NCBI GenBank assembly: GCA_963854735.1
Contig: OY978097.1
Coordinates: 2,542,001 to 2,606,000 of the forward strand
Length of the DNA: 64,000 bases
Direction: 5' to 3'
Source of the DNA: Marvania coccoides
Lineage: Eukaryota > Chlorophyta > Trebouxiophyceae > Chlorellales > Chlorellaceae
Program-made: the position numbers and the translations under genes
Shown: positions 11,939 through 23,589 of the stretch, piece by piece
Numbering within the stretch: position 1 is the first letter of the stretch
How the letters are laid out: the number at the start of each line of letters is the position of its first letter
The notes under the pieces: model-generated
The model's database searches: none
The model's input: only the letters and a program-made list of their open reading frames with translations
Told to the model about the DNA's origin: nothing

Positions 11939-13018
11939 ATGGCCCGCACCAGATCTGCCACTGCTGCTGTCTCTGGTCACCCGCCCCGCTCCACTAAGCA
12001 CCAAAAGGACGAGGCACCATTGCACTGGCGCGACGTCCACGATCCTCACACCGGGAGGCTGCTCCGTTGCCGTCCGCATGGCGCGCCCGCCGGAAGCTGG
12101 CCGCCTACCCCGTACTGGCACTGTAAGATTATTATTTAATATTAAGAAAAATCCACAATGACAATGTAACCCCCCTTGCATACCATGCTGTAAAAAAGAA
12201 GCCGCCCTTGAAATTGATATTGTTTCTATCTTTTTCAGGCGTATTTCATGACCCCTACGAGCGAATTAACTTCTGGAGCCACGCCACGCCAGCCGTCGTC
12301 TTCCTGGCCATCGCTGTGGCAAACCTCGCGGGTTTGACCAACAGCGACGCTGCAGGCGCTACCGTGTTGGCCCTTTTTGCCGGCTGCGCCTTCGCCACTC
12401 ACATCGTGTCAGCGCTGACGCACGTTTGGCCAGACAACCACTCAATTGAAAAATGCGACCACGTCGGCATAGTATTTACTATTGTCGGCACCCCCATGAG
12501 CGCGCTGATGGCCAAGGAGCACGGCCACATGCCCCCCTTGCTCATCTGCATTGCGCTGCAGCTGCTGGTCGCTGCTGCTCTGCGGCCGGTCCCGAGGGTG
12601 GTTGGCTTCCTTTCAGGCGGGGCCGTGTTAGGTAGGAGAGCTTGTATAGCAAGACTGATGATGTTTTCACATGCATGGTTATCACTAATGTATGTTTTTA
12701 AGCACTGTCGAATGTGTGTTTCCTTCTTTTAGTGTGGTTCTTTGGAGGACAACTCGTGGACGGCGTCTTCCTGGCCGAGCTGATTTTATACGTGTCGGGC
12801 GCGCTTTTTTTCCTGCGAAACGATGGACACGCCAGGCGAGGATGCACAGCATTTGATTATCAGAAAATACAAATGAAAAATAAAAAAATTAACCCTGCGT
12901 AGTTTTTTCTTGATCTTTTTGCAGGGGCGTTGGGCTCTCAGACCATCATTTCCTCCATTACTTCGTCACCGTGGCCTCATTCATGCACATCTACTACCTG
13001 CAATCCTGTGTACAATAG
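11939..13018 (+). CDS. Hemolysin-III/PAQR-like membrane protein
   Basis: Seven-transmembrane protein of the HlyIII/progestin-adipoQ-receptor superfamily, 257 residues. Exons: 11939-12122, 12239-12631, 12733-12835 and 12925-13018. After a basic Ser/Thr-rich N-terminus come NFWSHATPAVVF, a helix with HIVSALTHVWPDNHSIEKCD, HVGIVFTIVGTPMSAL, two further helices, and the terminal SDHHFLHYFVTVASFMHIYY. The family's metal-site residues are visible: the TM2-region His, the CDHVGI Asp and the final HxxxH. Intron 3 has a GC donor (GCGAGG at 12836); only this splice joins the last zinc-site helix in frame. The substrate is unknown; related proteins are ceramidase-like hydrolases or receptors. It is shorter than animal PAQRs and lacks a long N-terminal domain. 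Confidence 0.8.
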
Positions 13019-13220
13019 GCACATTATCATTTAGCATTACATAGCCCGGCCGGCAATATATTACGAATGTCGATTTGGACAAAAGAAGAGGGGGAAAAAA
13101 ATGCTCAGCTCTAACATCTTTCTAAGTGAACGCTACTATGTCACACCAGGATGCGTTAGTTCGTGAGTAAAAAATGCCAAAATAAATTTGTTTCTTGTAA
13201 ATAAAAAAGGTAGAAACCTC

Positions 13221-14117
13221 TCACAGCTCCTCGTGCGCGTCATCCTCCTCCTCTTCGCCTTCCAGCAACTCCATGTCGTCTTCCTCCTCCTCCAGCATCT
13301 CCTCTTCTTCTTCTTCCTCCTCCCATTCCTCCTCATCCTCACCCACAGGAGGCTCAACATCGCCATCTCCCTCCTCCTCCTCATCGCCGCTCTCCGAAAG
13401 TTGTCTCAACTCGTCTCCTTCCCACTCCTCCTCATCGTAAGCCTCCTCCTCCTCCTCCTCCTCTGCCCATTCGCCTCTCTCCTCTTCCTCTTCGAGGAGC
13501 TCCTCCTCCTCTTCTTCCGCCATGTCCAATTCAGCAGGAGGCGCCGCCACCTCGTCATTCGAGGGCTCAGGAGGCGCCTGCAGCTTCACCCACGCCAGCG
13601 CTTCTGGCCGCTCCCATTGACTCTCGCCGGTCACCTCGTTCCAGTAGTAAACTCCGTCGGGTGAATCCTCTGCAAACCACGCCAGCGTCTCCGGCTTCTC
13701 CCAAAAGGTCTCTTGCGTCTTGGGGTCGAGATAATACTTCTCTCCTTTTTCTACACCATTCATTTGAGTTGTTTCTGAGTAACATAGGGCCACACATAAA
13801 AAATAAATTCAAAATGTCGGGGGCAGCGCCGCACCTGTGAAAAACTCGTATTCGGGCTCGTGGGACGAAATCTCGCCCGTTACCTCGTTGAACCTGCATT
13901 TTATAATTTATTACAGATGAGGGGCACGCGCAAAAGCCTCGAATGTGCTGGGGGCGAAAAAGTGCCACCCTCACCATATGAACTCTGTGCCAGCAATACT
14001 GGGAGGCTCTGCAGCTATCGGGGCGTCCACATTCTTCGCGGCCCAAAACGAGTAACTGAGGGAGGCTCCCAGCAGCAGAAACGCCGCGGTTGTGCCCTTC
14101 TGGCGCCAGCCCATCAT
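13221..14117 (-). CDS. Membrane-anchored WW-repeat protein with acidic tail
   Basis: Unrecognised protein of 243 residues. Exons: 14117-13975, 13893-13835 and 13750-13221. The N-terminus MMGWRQKGTTAAFLLLGASL is a signal-anchor-like hydrophobic segment. Three WW-like repeats follow, each with an aromatic strand and a terminal Pro: EFIWFNEVTGEISSHEPE, KYYLDPKTQETFWEKPE and VYYWNEVTGESQWERPE. The last 100 residues are nearly all Glu/Asp. WW domains bind proline-rich ligands. The third repeat is closest to canonical; the first has His where the second Trp should be. The two introns split the repeat region, and both repeat 1 and the anchor appear only after splicing. The compartment is not determined, and no homologue with this architecture came to mind. 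Confidence 0.68.
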
Positions 14118-14549
14118 CGGGCTTTTGTTTGCAGATGTACCAGCTTTATTTTTCGTCTCGTGCGTCTTTGCGTGCTCAAATCGTTTCTTATTTTAGCTTT
14201 ATGTTAATCAAAGCCTTATGTGGTGAAAAAGTAATCGCTTCAGCTATATGCCTCCTTCCTCTCTCTGCCTACGTTTTGGAGCCATTTGTTTCTTTTCAAC
14301 AAACGCACTTCCATGCATATTTGGGGGGCAGCGTCTTGCACTCAAAGAGCGTCTAGCACCGCTATAATCACGCCGAGAATGAAAAATCAAATGTCAGCAG
14401 AGTTGTATTGCGCTGCCTCTCAAAATCAACCACTGTTGTCTCAATAGGTATTAAAAAAAAATGCAATCAAACAATTGAGACTGACAAACATAAAAAAGCT
14501 GCCTCTTTACCTCCATAAAGTGCCATTTCGCTTTATTTCAAGTTATCGC
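14118..14549. other. Intergenic region, nothing recognised
   Basis: Spacer between the 3' end of the orphan gene and the 5' end of the WW protein gene, both minus strand. AT-rich with no supported coding or RNA feature. Confidence 0.5.
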
Positions 14550-16320
14550 TCACTCCGGCAAATTCTCCAATGCAACACCACCACCTCCTCCGCCTTCCGA
14601 TTCCGACCCCTCCTCGTTGTCCTCCCCCTCGCTCCACTCCCCATGCTGCAGCGCCGCAGCGTCGTCGTCTCCAGCTGTGCTGACGTAGAACAACAAGTCG
14701 TCAGCAGCAGACGGACCCTCGCGCTCCGTCCTGCCCGCCATCCCCAGGGATCGCGTGGCGTCAGCCAGCGCCCGCACCGCACGCTCATCAGCCCCCTCCA
14801 TTAAGTGAGCGCTCAGCCCCCGAGGGCCAGCCTTCAACGAGTCTAAAGCTCGAGTGACGATGCTGCTGGGAGGCTGGTTGCGCAGCCATTCCAGGGCAGA
14901 GGGCGGGGGCGTAACGGCAGCGGCGGCGGCGGTCAGCCGCGTCGCTGCCAGTGCGTCGTTGAGCGAGGATGACGCCAGAGAGGAGGCCTTCCGAGAGGCC
15001 AACATGCGCTCAAAGTACAGCTCAGTTCCTGACAGTTCTGCACACAATGTATGTGGTAATTCGTTGAAAGAAAGTGCCGGCTGTAAACAAAATAAATGGC
15101 TGTGTGAAAAATAACTCAAAAAATCGACAGTCGTCTCGAAGTGCAATATTACCTTGATCCACTGCTGCAGCAAAGGCTGCAAAAACGCAGCGCGCCTCAG
15201 CCTCCGACAGCTCCTCCATCGGCGTTTCCACCACGTGACGCACGCTTCCAGCTGCTGCATGGGGCGCCAAGAGCTTCATATCATGCCCCGCCGCCGCCAC
15301 TGCTGCTGAGTGCGAAACGCCCCCAGCCAGCCGTACTGCGGTGCGCAGACGCACCACAGACGATGCTACAGCCTTTGCCGCGTCGTCTTGGTCGCTGGGA
15401 GCCGCAGCATCCCCCCACTCAAGCCACCATCTAGAGCTCCTTTCTTCTTTGGCACCGCCGCTGGGCGCAGCATCATTCGCAGCAGCGACCTCGCCGGCAG
15501 CTGCGTGCATGCACGCAACCGTCCGCGCAGCTAAGCCCCCTAAACGCTGCAAACTGCCCCCTTCCTCTTCTTCCTCTCCCGCTGCTGCTCGCTGCAAAAG
15601 CGCCACAGCAGGCGCAAATGAAGCTAGCGCGCGCTCTGGGGACGTGGCCTGCCCTGACAGCGCGCTGCAAACTTTCAAAGCTTGCTCTGCTGCGTCCAGC
15701 ACCCTGCCTACGGTTGTCACAGCGCCGGTTGGATGCTCCCTGCCAACAGCCCACTCTACGACTCCCTCCGGAGCCGGCACGCGGCACACCAGCGGCACTG
15801 CGGATGGCAGATCCGTTGGGGCCTCACCAGCCAGAATCCCGCCAACCATTGCTTGAAGGGTGTCGTCCAAAAGAACATGCGGTGCTGCTACAGGCTGCAC
15901 AGCGGCCTTTTTCGCGCGTTTGGCGCGCTTGGGAGGCGCCTCTTCCTCTTCCCGAGCAGGCTGCAGGTGCTGCAGCAGGGCGGCGGTGGTCTCTCCGGGC
16001 GAGCGCTGCAGGGCGGCTTTCAGAGGGCCTTCTGGCAGGGCGGCGACCGCCTGCTCCAAAGCTTTGGCCACTGCCTTTTCCTGTATCCAGACAACGAGTC
16101 GTGAGATGCTGGTTTCGCATCATTGTCGAAGGCGTGAAAAAGATGGGGAACGAATTTACGATGCACTTGCCTTCCATGCTCGTTTTCCACGCTGTTCAAG
16201 CGCAGCTGCCAATTTGATAATGAAGCCAGTCACCATATCGCCAGCTTGGGCGGTGTTTGAGGCAAGCTCCAGAAATTTGCCGCCAGCTTTACTCGCTCTT
16301 CCTTTGCGAGTGGCCACCAT
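14550..16320 (-). CDS. Unrecognised Ala-rich protein
   Basis: Orphan of 521 residues. Exons: 16320-16171, 16080-15153 and 15037-14550, which join in frame. I recognise no family. Seen features: a basic N-terminus; predicted helices in GKFLELASNTAQAGDMVTGF; a lysine cluster PPKRAKRAKKAA near residue 90 that could be a nuclear localisation signal; long Ala/Glu helices; and a C-terminal acidic Ser/Glu/Asp patch followed by a Gly run. No signal peptide or membrane segment is seen. Intron 1 has a GC donor (AAG then GCAAGT at 16170-16165), and it joins two helical segments without interrupting the frame. The composition suggests an alpha-helical nuclear protein, but that is inference. Confidence 0.65.
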
Positions 16321-16593
16321 CTGGGCAGCAGAGATCGCAGATGACTGTTGGATGTGTTTGCAATTGAAAAAAATCAATTATAAAACTGCATGCATGTAAA
16401 TGTCCCGAAAAATAAAAAAGTTTAAACGTTGGAATACTTAATTTTGAAGAGCATTTTAATCTTAAAAACTTGAGATATATTGCATTTTGATTAAATATTG
16501 CAGTAGAAGAACAGAAACCTCAATTGGGCCCTCGAAACCTGTTTGCATCTTTTGAATCTTCAGTTGGGCACGCCTTGAATATGTGAATTGCAG

Positions 16594-18397
16594 ATGACCG
16601 AGCCAGCCCCACCCGATGGCCACATTGCGCCTGCCCCTGAAGCAACCAGCCCCTCTTTGCTGATAAACGGCAGCTCCAATGCACTGCGCTTCCCAGGCTC
16701 TCCTGCGTCCACCTGCACTGGCCAGGTTTCAGAAGGAAGGAATCTGGCCAGATGGGTACACGAAATGACGGTTGTCGTACGGTTAGCAATACCGCTTGCT
16801 GCCACCAACCTGTGCACCTTCTCCCTCTCCCTGGTCAACATCGCGTTTGCCGGGAGCTTGGGGCCCGCGGCGCTGGCCACCGCGGTCCTGGGCACCACGC
16901 TGTTCAACGTCACAGGCATGTCTATCGTCCAGTAAGTTGCCGATGATGACTTAAAATACCGACAAGCATATGAATTCTTGTTTTTTCTTTCTTCCCCGTC
17001 CCTTCCTGAATCACTGTCGCTGTTTAAATCAATCAACAGGGGCTTCCTTGCGGCACTAGAAACTTGCCTGGGGCAGGCTTGGGGCGCCGCCAACTACCCA
17101 GCAGTCGGCTCTGTTTTAGCTCGCGGCTTTGTGCTCACAATGCTGGTGTGCGTGGCCGTCACCGCCTTCTGGCACACCTCCACCGCCCCCATCCTCCTCT
17201 TCTTGCGCCAAGACCCAGCCCTGGCCGCCTCAGCAGCGCGCTATCTCACGCTCATGGCGCCAGCGATCTTCTTCCAGGCGCTCTTTGAGGCGCTGAAGCG
17301 CGTCCTCATGGTTCGGGGGGCGGTACATCCCGCCACCCTCGTCAGTTTCGCCACCCTGTGCATTAGCCCCTTTTATTATTATTTTTTCATGCACGTTCTC
17401 CAGCTGGGGCTGCGAGGCGTCGCGTATGCTTTCGTGGGGGTCTCCTTCACCATGGCTGCTGCGCTGGGGGGCTACGTTGTGGTCAAAGAGCGTGAGCTGA
17501 CGGCCTCCAACGACCCCCGCCGCACACTGCATGTGCTGTGGACCGCCGCAGGCTTTTCCGGGTGGGGCCCTTTTCTAAAGCTCGCTGCGCCTTCGGTGGC
17601 CATGATTTGCGTGGAGTGGTGGACTTTTGAGCTGCTAGTCATCATGTCAGGGTGGCTGCCATCGCCTGAAACCTCGGTAGGCACGGTTGGCATCTGCCTG
17701 AACCTGTCAGCGACCATTTGGTCAGCTGTAAGCGGGCTAGGCCTCGCATGCTGTGCCCGCGTGGCCACCTCGCTAGGAGCAGGCGCCCCTGCTGTCGCCC
17801 GCCGCGCCACCTTCAGCAGCCTGGTTGCCGGGCTAATTGTGGAGGTTTCGGCGGCGTTTGCAGTACTTTTGGCGCGTTACCAGGTGGCCAGAGCGTTCAC
17901 AACAGCGGAGGATGTGGTCACCGCCGTGGCGCTGCTCATGCCGGTATTTGCGCTGTCGCTGCCTGGTGACGGCGCGAATGCGGTGCTGCAGGGCATGCTG
18001 CGCGGGTGCGGCAAGCAGGGCATTGGCGCACTAAGTAATTTGACGTCATACTGGATAGTCGGCGTACCGGTGTCCTACTATCTAGCGTTTACGAACGGGC
18101 TGGGCCTGAGAGGGCTCTGGGGTGGTGCAGTGGTGGTGAGTTTGGGGAAAATGAAATGCAAGAAAATTGGCGCAGTACAATTTAATTCACTCTCTGCTAT
18201 TTTGCTGATGTTTTCCCCGCTGTACGCAGGTCAACACGCTGCAAGGCCTCATCATGCTTATAATTGCACTGCACACTGATTTTGAGAAAGAGTCGGCCAA
18301 GGCGGTGGACGAGCAGAGGAGGGCAGAGCCCATAACAGAGCCCCTCCTTGTCGACGACGATGATGTTCCTTCTCTCCTTCCCACCACCGTGCTATGA
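16594..18397 (+). CDS. MATE-family multidrug/toxin exporter
   Basis: MATE cation- or proton-coupled exporter, 533 residues with about 12 transmembrane helices. Exons: 16594-16931, 17040-18135 and 18230-18397. Seen: an N-terminal soluble tail, the first helix VVVRLAIPLAATNLCTFSLS, the family motif FLAALETCLGQAWGAANYPA just after intron 1, and a second half with SVAMICVEWWTFELLVIMSG and LNLSATIWSAVSGLGLACCA that mirrors the first. The C-terminus is acidic and cytosolic. Plant MATEs move flavonoids, organic acids, xenobiotics or toxic cations; the substrate cannot be read from sequence. The ATG at 16594 is the first real ATG in frame. The gene is divergent from the orphan on the minus strand. 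Confidence 0.93.
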
Positions 18398-18616
18398 CTG
18401 CTGTTTATTCTTCATGTTTTTATTGAAAACTTTATTATCCATGTTACTTTTAAACTCAAATAAAAATAAAACGCACATTTGTCTTATCATTTTTTTCCTC
18501 CAAAATATGTTTTCTTCAATCTCCACCATTAAAGGAATGCCTTCAACGATCTTTCATTTAGACAAAAAAAACCCAACGGAGGAGTGCTCCCTCTCGCTCA
18601 CTCACTCTTCGACCCC

Positions 18617-19455
18617 TCACGGGCAGTTCAGGCTCTCTCGCGTGTCCACACCAGTGGTGGGGTTGGTTCCCTTGGCGATTTTGCACAGCCCCTGCGCAAC
18701 GTCTTTTCTGATCAAAGCATCCGTAAAATCAGCACCCTCTATGCTCTTCACCAGCCTGAACTGCGCGTTGCTCAGCAGCGCACCCTCCAGCACGGCGTTG
18801 CTGAGGTCTGCGCCCTCCAAATCTGCGCTCTCGAGGTCGGCACCGCGAAGGTTTGCGCCGACGAATTTGGCGTCGACGGCGATTGAACCAAACAGAGTCA
18901 CCCCCTCGAGGTTGCTGTTGGTAAAATTGACCCCTCGAAGGTCGGCCTTGACATCTGTTTTAGTAGAAAAGAAGAGGCAGAGGGGTGTGAGTTCACTTTC
19001 AGCGGCTCTGTTGTGATAAATAAAAAAAAAACAATGGAAATGGGCGGTTTTTAAGTATTTGAAAGGGCTGGATTGCGCTTACACTTGGCTTTGCGCATGT
19101 CCTGGCCGCTAAAGTCTGAAAAGGCCAGGGAGTTGCCGGATCCACCGCCGCCGGATACCGCAGAGGCGGAAAAGGGGGTGAGGAGCAAAGAGGCAGTGGC
19201 AGCGACGCCCAGAGCGGCGCCAGTCGCCCAGTTCAACGGCCCCTCCTGCTGGGCGGCGCAAACGAGCGGGGAAGGGCGAGGGGCAGGTCGGCAAGCGGAG
19301 GTGGAAGAAGTGAAAAGAGCCTGAAGGAAAATTTTAGGAAGAGGGAAGAGATGCACAGGGTGGGTTAGTGCGGCAACGGATTCATTGTTGTAAACACGTT
19401 ATATATTGTTTACCTGGCTCAGAGGTGCGGGCCTCAGGCTGCAGGACGAAACCAT
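18617..19455 (-). CDS. Thylakoid-lumen pentapeptide-repeat protein
   Basis: Lumenal pentapeptide-repeat protein of 205 residues (similar in kind to plant TL15/TL17/TL20.3). Exons: 19455-19414, 19320-19083 and 18954-18617. The first about 45 residues are a Ser/Pro/Arg plastid transit peptide. A hydrophobic lumen-targeting segment follows (GVAATASLLLTPFSASA, with A-S-A as the likely cleavage site). The mature part carries A(D/N)LxX repeats such as GANLRGADLESADLEGADLS, which form a right-handed beta helix, and ends in two cysteine-containing turns (GLCKIAKGTNPTTG, ESLNCP). Its function in the lumen is unknown in the family. It is divergent from the DUF300 gene. Confidence 0.9.
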
Positions 19456-19768
19456 GATTGATGAACTTTGATTTGCAAGTGAAGGCCACCGAGACCGCAA
19501 GGAGCGGGTTGATTGCTAGCGACGGATGCTAAAAACCAATAATAAAAAATTCCGGAACTGTAATGGGCGTTTTCAAACGGCTTTTTGGTGAGTGGACGTG
19601 ATACAAAATATTTCAATATCTCGCCCAAGCCGCAGTTTTTTAAACAAATTTTATCAACATTGTAGACTGAAACACAGCCAGAACACGGCAGAGTGGTCGG
19701 CATGGGTCACACGAACATTTTGAAATTTTTATAGTTGTGATCGATCGTTGAGCTCGCTCGACGGAACC
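19456..19768. other. Divergent intergenic region
   Basis: Short promoter-sized spacer between the lumen pentapeptide gene (minus) and the DUF300 gene (plus). No specific motif seen. Confidence 0.5.
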
Positions 19769-21475
19769 ATGCTGGGCAGGACCTTGTGTGGCGTCCCTGT
19801 GCGAAGGGTGATACGAGCGGTGAGTCGCCTGCAGCCTCAAACGCCCACTCGGTCCACCACTCGAACGCTCACCCAGTTTTTTCAACTTTTCCCCCCCAAA
19901 GGTGTGGGTGTTGCTAGCGGTCTGCACAGTGTCTGCCCTCCCATGGATGATTGTAGAGTTCAAAAAGGCGCACTTCAGCGTGCATTACCAAGGTAAACCC
20001 CACTCTTCCTCCTTAAAGAACGCCCCTTTCCCGCGTTCGCTCACCCTCCTGTTTTCTCTCCATTCAGCATGGTTCATCGCGGGAATCTTCGTCATTCTGT
20101 CGGTCTCTGCCTCCATCTACGAGGTGGCCATGCACCTGGAGTATTACAACCGCCCTAAGCTGCAAATAAGGGTGGTTCGCATTCTGTGGATGGTCCCCAT
20201 TTACGCCCTTGACTCGTGGGCCAGCCTGCGCTTCAAAGAGGCCCGCTTCTACATCGACCCCGTGCGCGAGTGCTACGAGTCGTTTGTCATCTACAACTTC
20301 TTCATGTACCTGGTGGCCTACCTGGAAGACGAGTACGGAGACGTGCTGGCATACTACTCAACAAAGGAGCAGGTAAATTTATTATCGTTATGCTATCAAC
20401 GAGAACAACTACCCCAAACGCTCGCAATTCTTTATTTGGTTCAGCAACTAAGGTAGCCAAAAACGCCTTTTCCCCTTTAAACCTCTAAAACCATATTTTT
20501 GTGTGGGGGCAGGTGCCGCACTTGTGGCCGCTTTCTAGATGCATGCGGCCCTGGCGCATGGGGGAGGAGTTCTTCTGGGAGACGAAGCGGGGGGTGCTGT
20601 CGTACGTCATCGCCCGCCCGCTGATGACTGCAGCGTCCGTAATAGCAAACGCTGCTGGATCCTACTGCGACGGAGAATTCAAAGCCGGCTGCGCCTACCC
20701 TTACGTCGCGTTCATCAACAACTGCACCCAAATGTGGGCGTTGTACTGCCTTGTACTGTTGTACAATGCCACCAAGCGCGAGCTCGCCCCCATCCGCCCC
20801 CTCCCAAAGTTCATCGCTATCAAGTCGGTGGTCTTCTTGACCTTCTGGCAGGCACTAGGCATTGAAATTGCGGCGCACGTGGGCCTCATCCGGCCCGCCG
20901 AGTTCTCCACGTACGACACCGACGACGTGGCGGCCGGCATGCAGAATTTCCTCATTTGTTTGGAGATGTTTGCTGCGGCGATCGGTCACGCCTATGCGTT
21001 TCCCCCTCGCGACTACATGGACCCCACTGTCCCGCCGCTAGGGTTTTTGAACAACATCAGAGTCATGTTTGACGTCAGCGACGTCGCCAACGATGTCAGC
21101 GTGAGTCTCCTTTCTGGTATTATTCTTGAACTGGCGTACGGGTTATTTTTTTTTAATTTTTTCCCCCATCAGTACCTTCACCGTTATTCCGTGTATACAT
21201 CCGCGCAGGGAGTGGTGATTGATACGCTGCAGGAGACCTCAGAAAACATCAACGAAGTGCGGAGAAAAGCCCGGGACACGGCGGTGGACCTTGTCTCCAA
21301 GCCTCTGTCGTTGATAGGATTCCAGAGGGAAAAGAGGAGGGGCCCAGGTGGGGCAGTGCGAACGGAAGACCACCACGAGGGCCGGGCGCTGCTGGATTAC
21401 AGCCCTACAAAAGGGCAGGGGAGCAGCAAAGGCGGCACAGGCGGGGGGCATGGGTCAAGACAGCCGAGCCCATAG
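19769..21475 (+). CDS. DUF300 / TMEM184 (LAZ1-like) membrane protein
   Basis: Organic-solute-transporter-alpha family protein, 433 residues with seven predicted helices. Exons: 19769-19819, 19902-19992, 20068-20372, 20513-21100 and 21209-21475. The diagnostic run VRILWMVPIYALDSWASLRF is followed by RECYESFVIYNFFMYLVAYL. Later come CTQMWALYCLVLLYNATKREL and a helix ending FPPRDYM. The C-terminal 90 residues form a soluble, Gly/Ser/Lys-rich tail. Plant LAZ1 proteins act at the tonoplast in brassinosteroid signalling and cell-death control; animal TMEM184 function is unclear. Four introns of about 75-140 nt all have GT-AG ends and join in frame. Confidence 0.92.
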
Positions 21476-21807
21476 CGAACGCTCATGTTAATATGCTTTT
21501 GACAATATGTTGTACACATTTACGTACTGACCATTATGAGACATTTCTACCCTTTCTGCCTTGAAAAATTTTCTTATGGGAAATGAAGTTGTCCTTCAAA
21601 TTTCAAAGTATTTGATTTTGCCAAAGCTGGCTCGTTTTTAAGACGTGAATTGTTGGTACGTTGTGCTGAAAACTGGAAACTTTCTCCCTGCTAGCTGTGA
21701 TTCAAACTATTGCAATCCTCCCCTGGCCTGGGATTGCCCGACCCTTTCTCCCTAAAACTGCCGCTGTACCTCTCAAAAGGGTAGCATTCTTTCTTTCTTT
21801 CCACTCC
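21476..21807. other. Convergent 3' intergenic region
   Basis: Tail-to-tail spacer between the DUF300 gene and SGT1. It presumably holds both 3' untranslated regions; no other feature seen. Confidence 0.5.
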
Positions 21808-23302
21808 TCACATTTCGAACTTCTTGATGTCTGCGCCCTCCGTCTTTTCCGGCGCGTACGACTTCTGCCCGACCTCTTTCCAGTTGGTGGACAGCGCAGT
21901 GCCGCCGCTCTCCTGGTAAGACTTGATCATCGCACGCCGGGTCTCCTCGTCAGCGTCGCCGTATAGCTTTTGGAAGAAACTCATCACGGCCTGGAGGGAA
22001 GAAGAGAAGAAAAATATTAAGCAAATGCTTGAGAAAATAATAAGCGAATCCTTCAGAAGAAAATGCGCCGGAAAACACACACACATACACACACACAGTG
22101 CTGCTGGAGTTTCAGACTCACCGCATCGCCAGCCAGCTCCTCCTTGTCCTCCGCCTCCACCTCCTTGCCCAGCTTGTCCCAGTTCACGTTCTTGCTGCAA
22201 TATCGTGAAAGATTGAGGAGAGAGGAAAGTGAGGCGTCACTAAAAAAATAGGCCAACAAGAACTCAAACAAAACACTATCGCACCCTGCGTAGGGAGAGG
22301 GAATGCTGCTGGCAGCAGGCTCAGCCGCCGGCGAGGAGGCAGCTCCCGCCGCCCCCTCGCCCTCCACTTCCTCCTCTTTTCCCCCCGCTGCTGCCGCCTT
22401 TTCCAGAGCCGGCCATTGCTCCCCTTTGACGGCCTTCACCAGCTTGACCTCGATCTTGCTGCCCAGCACCTCGTACTTGGAGCCCCCCACGTCAATCTCC
22501 CCAGCCAAATCCACAGCAAGCTCGAAATCTTTCTCTCCAGCGGCGTCCCTCGTGACCACCACCAGCCGCTGCTTCTCCATCTCCACACTGACATGTTCCT
22601 TCTTCAGCCCCTTGGCCAGAACGTGCACCTCCACCTTGGCGTCGTTCTGCAGCCACTGGTGCCGGTACTTGGCGCCAGCGGGGCCCTCCACCGCCGCCGC
22701 TGCCGCCGCCGCTGCTACCGGCGCTCGCCAGTATTTTGAGTACTCAGGGTCGTCGATGACCACCGATGTGGGGCCCGCAGCCGCCCCCGCTCCAGGCCTG
22801 GTGGAGGCGGCAGCCGGGGCCGGCTCAGGGCCGGCGGCAGCACCTGCTTGCTCTGCCTGTATAATTTCTTGGCCAAGGGCCACCCTGCACATGTTGGCCC
22901 AGTTTTTGTGGATCTTACGGGCGGGCTCGAGCACAGCGGCCATTTCGAAGGCCTCCTTGGCGCTCTCATACTCTTCTAGCGCATGCAGGGCGCGGCCGTG
23001 CTCGGCGTAGGCGGCAGCATCCTTGGGGTCCACTTCGATTGCGCGGTGCGCGTCTGAGACCGCTTCAAGGTGGTTGTCGAGCTTGTTGTTGGCTCGAGCA
23101 CGGCCCACGAGCGCGCGGAGGCTGGAGTCGTTCGCTTCTAGAGCCTGACACACAGTTGAAGGCGAGTTGTTTCAAAATTCTAGGTTCCCGAAACAATCAA
23201 TTAGGGAGGATGGGGCTGTACCTGGCTGAATAGATCCACCGCCTCTTCAAATCGCTTCTCCAACAGAGCAGTCTCTGCGCTGGTGAGCAGAGCGTCCACC
23301 AT
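21808..23302 (-). CDS. SGT1: SGT1 co-chaperone (TPR-CS-SGS)
   Basis: HSP90 co-chaperone that supports SCF ubiquitin ligases and NLR immune receptors. 398 residues from exons 23302-23222, 23144-22285, 22194-22122 and 21990-21808. Domains in order: TPR repeats (about residues 1-120; ALEANDSSLRALVGRARANN and AYAEHGRALHALEEYESAKE); a Pro/Ala linker; a CS domain from about 185 to 275 (YRHQWLQNDAKVEVHVLAKG, then VDLAGEIDVGGSKYEVLGSK); and the SGS domain, with NVNWDKLGKEVEAEDKEE followed by GDADEETRRAMIKSYQESGG and ALSTNWKEVG. The length and order are normal for plant SGT1. Intron 3 contains an AC dinucleotide run. It is divergent from the NC2-beta gene. Confidence 0.96.
22075..22097. repeat. AC dinucleotide microsatellite
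   Basis: Imperfect AC repeat, interrupted by a single T, inside the last intron of SGT1. Confidence 0.85.
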
Positions 23303-23589
23303 TTTGGTCTTTGGTCTTGAAAAAAATGCAAACTTGCGGCTTCTGTTCGAGCCTGGTGCGTCGATTTAAACAAGGAGCAATTCAAACGATATCAATAAAT
23401 TTAATACAGGGAGAAATGCCTCAGAGAAAGGCAAAATCAGCTGAACTTCAGCTATGTCTTCGGAAGACATACATTGGGCAGTGAACCCGCCTCGCAATTG
23501 TCAGTTATTGGCCCTAATTTATTTTATATATATATATTATTTTTTAATTCAAACAATCTTGCACTGGGCACCCGCGAGAACGAGGAGAC

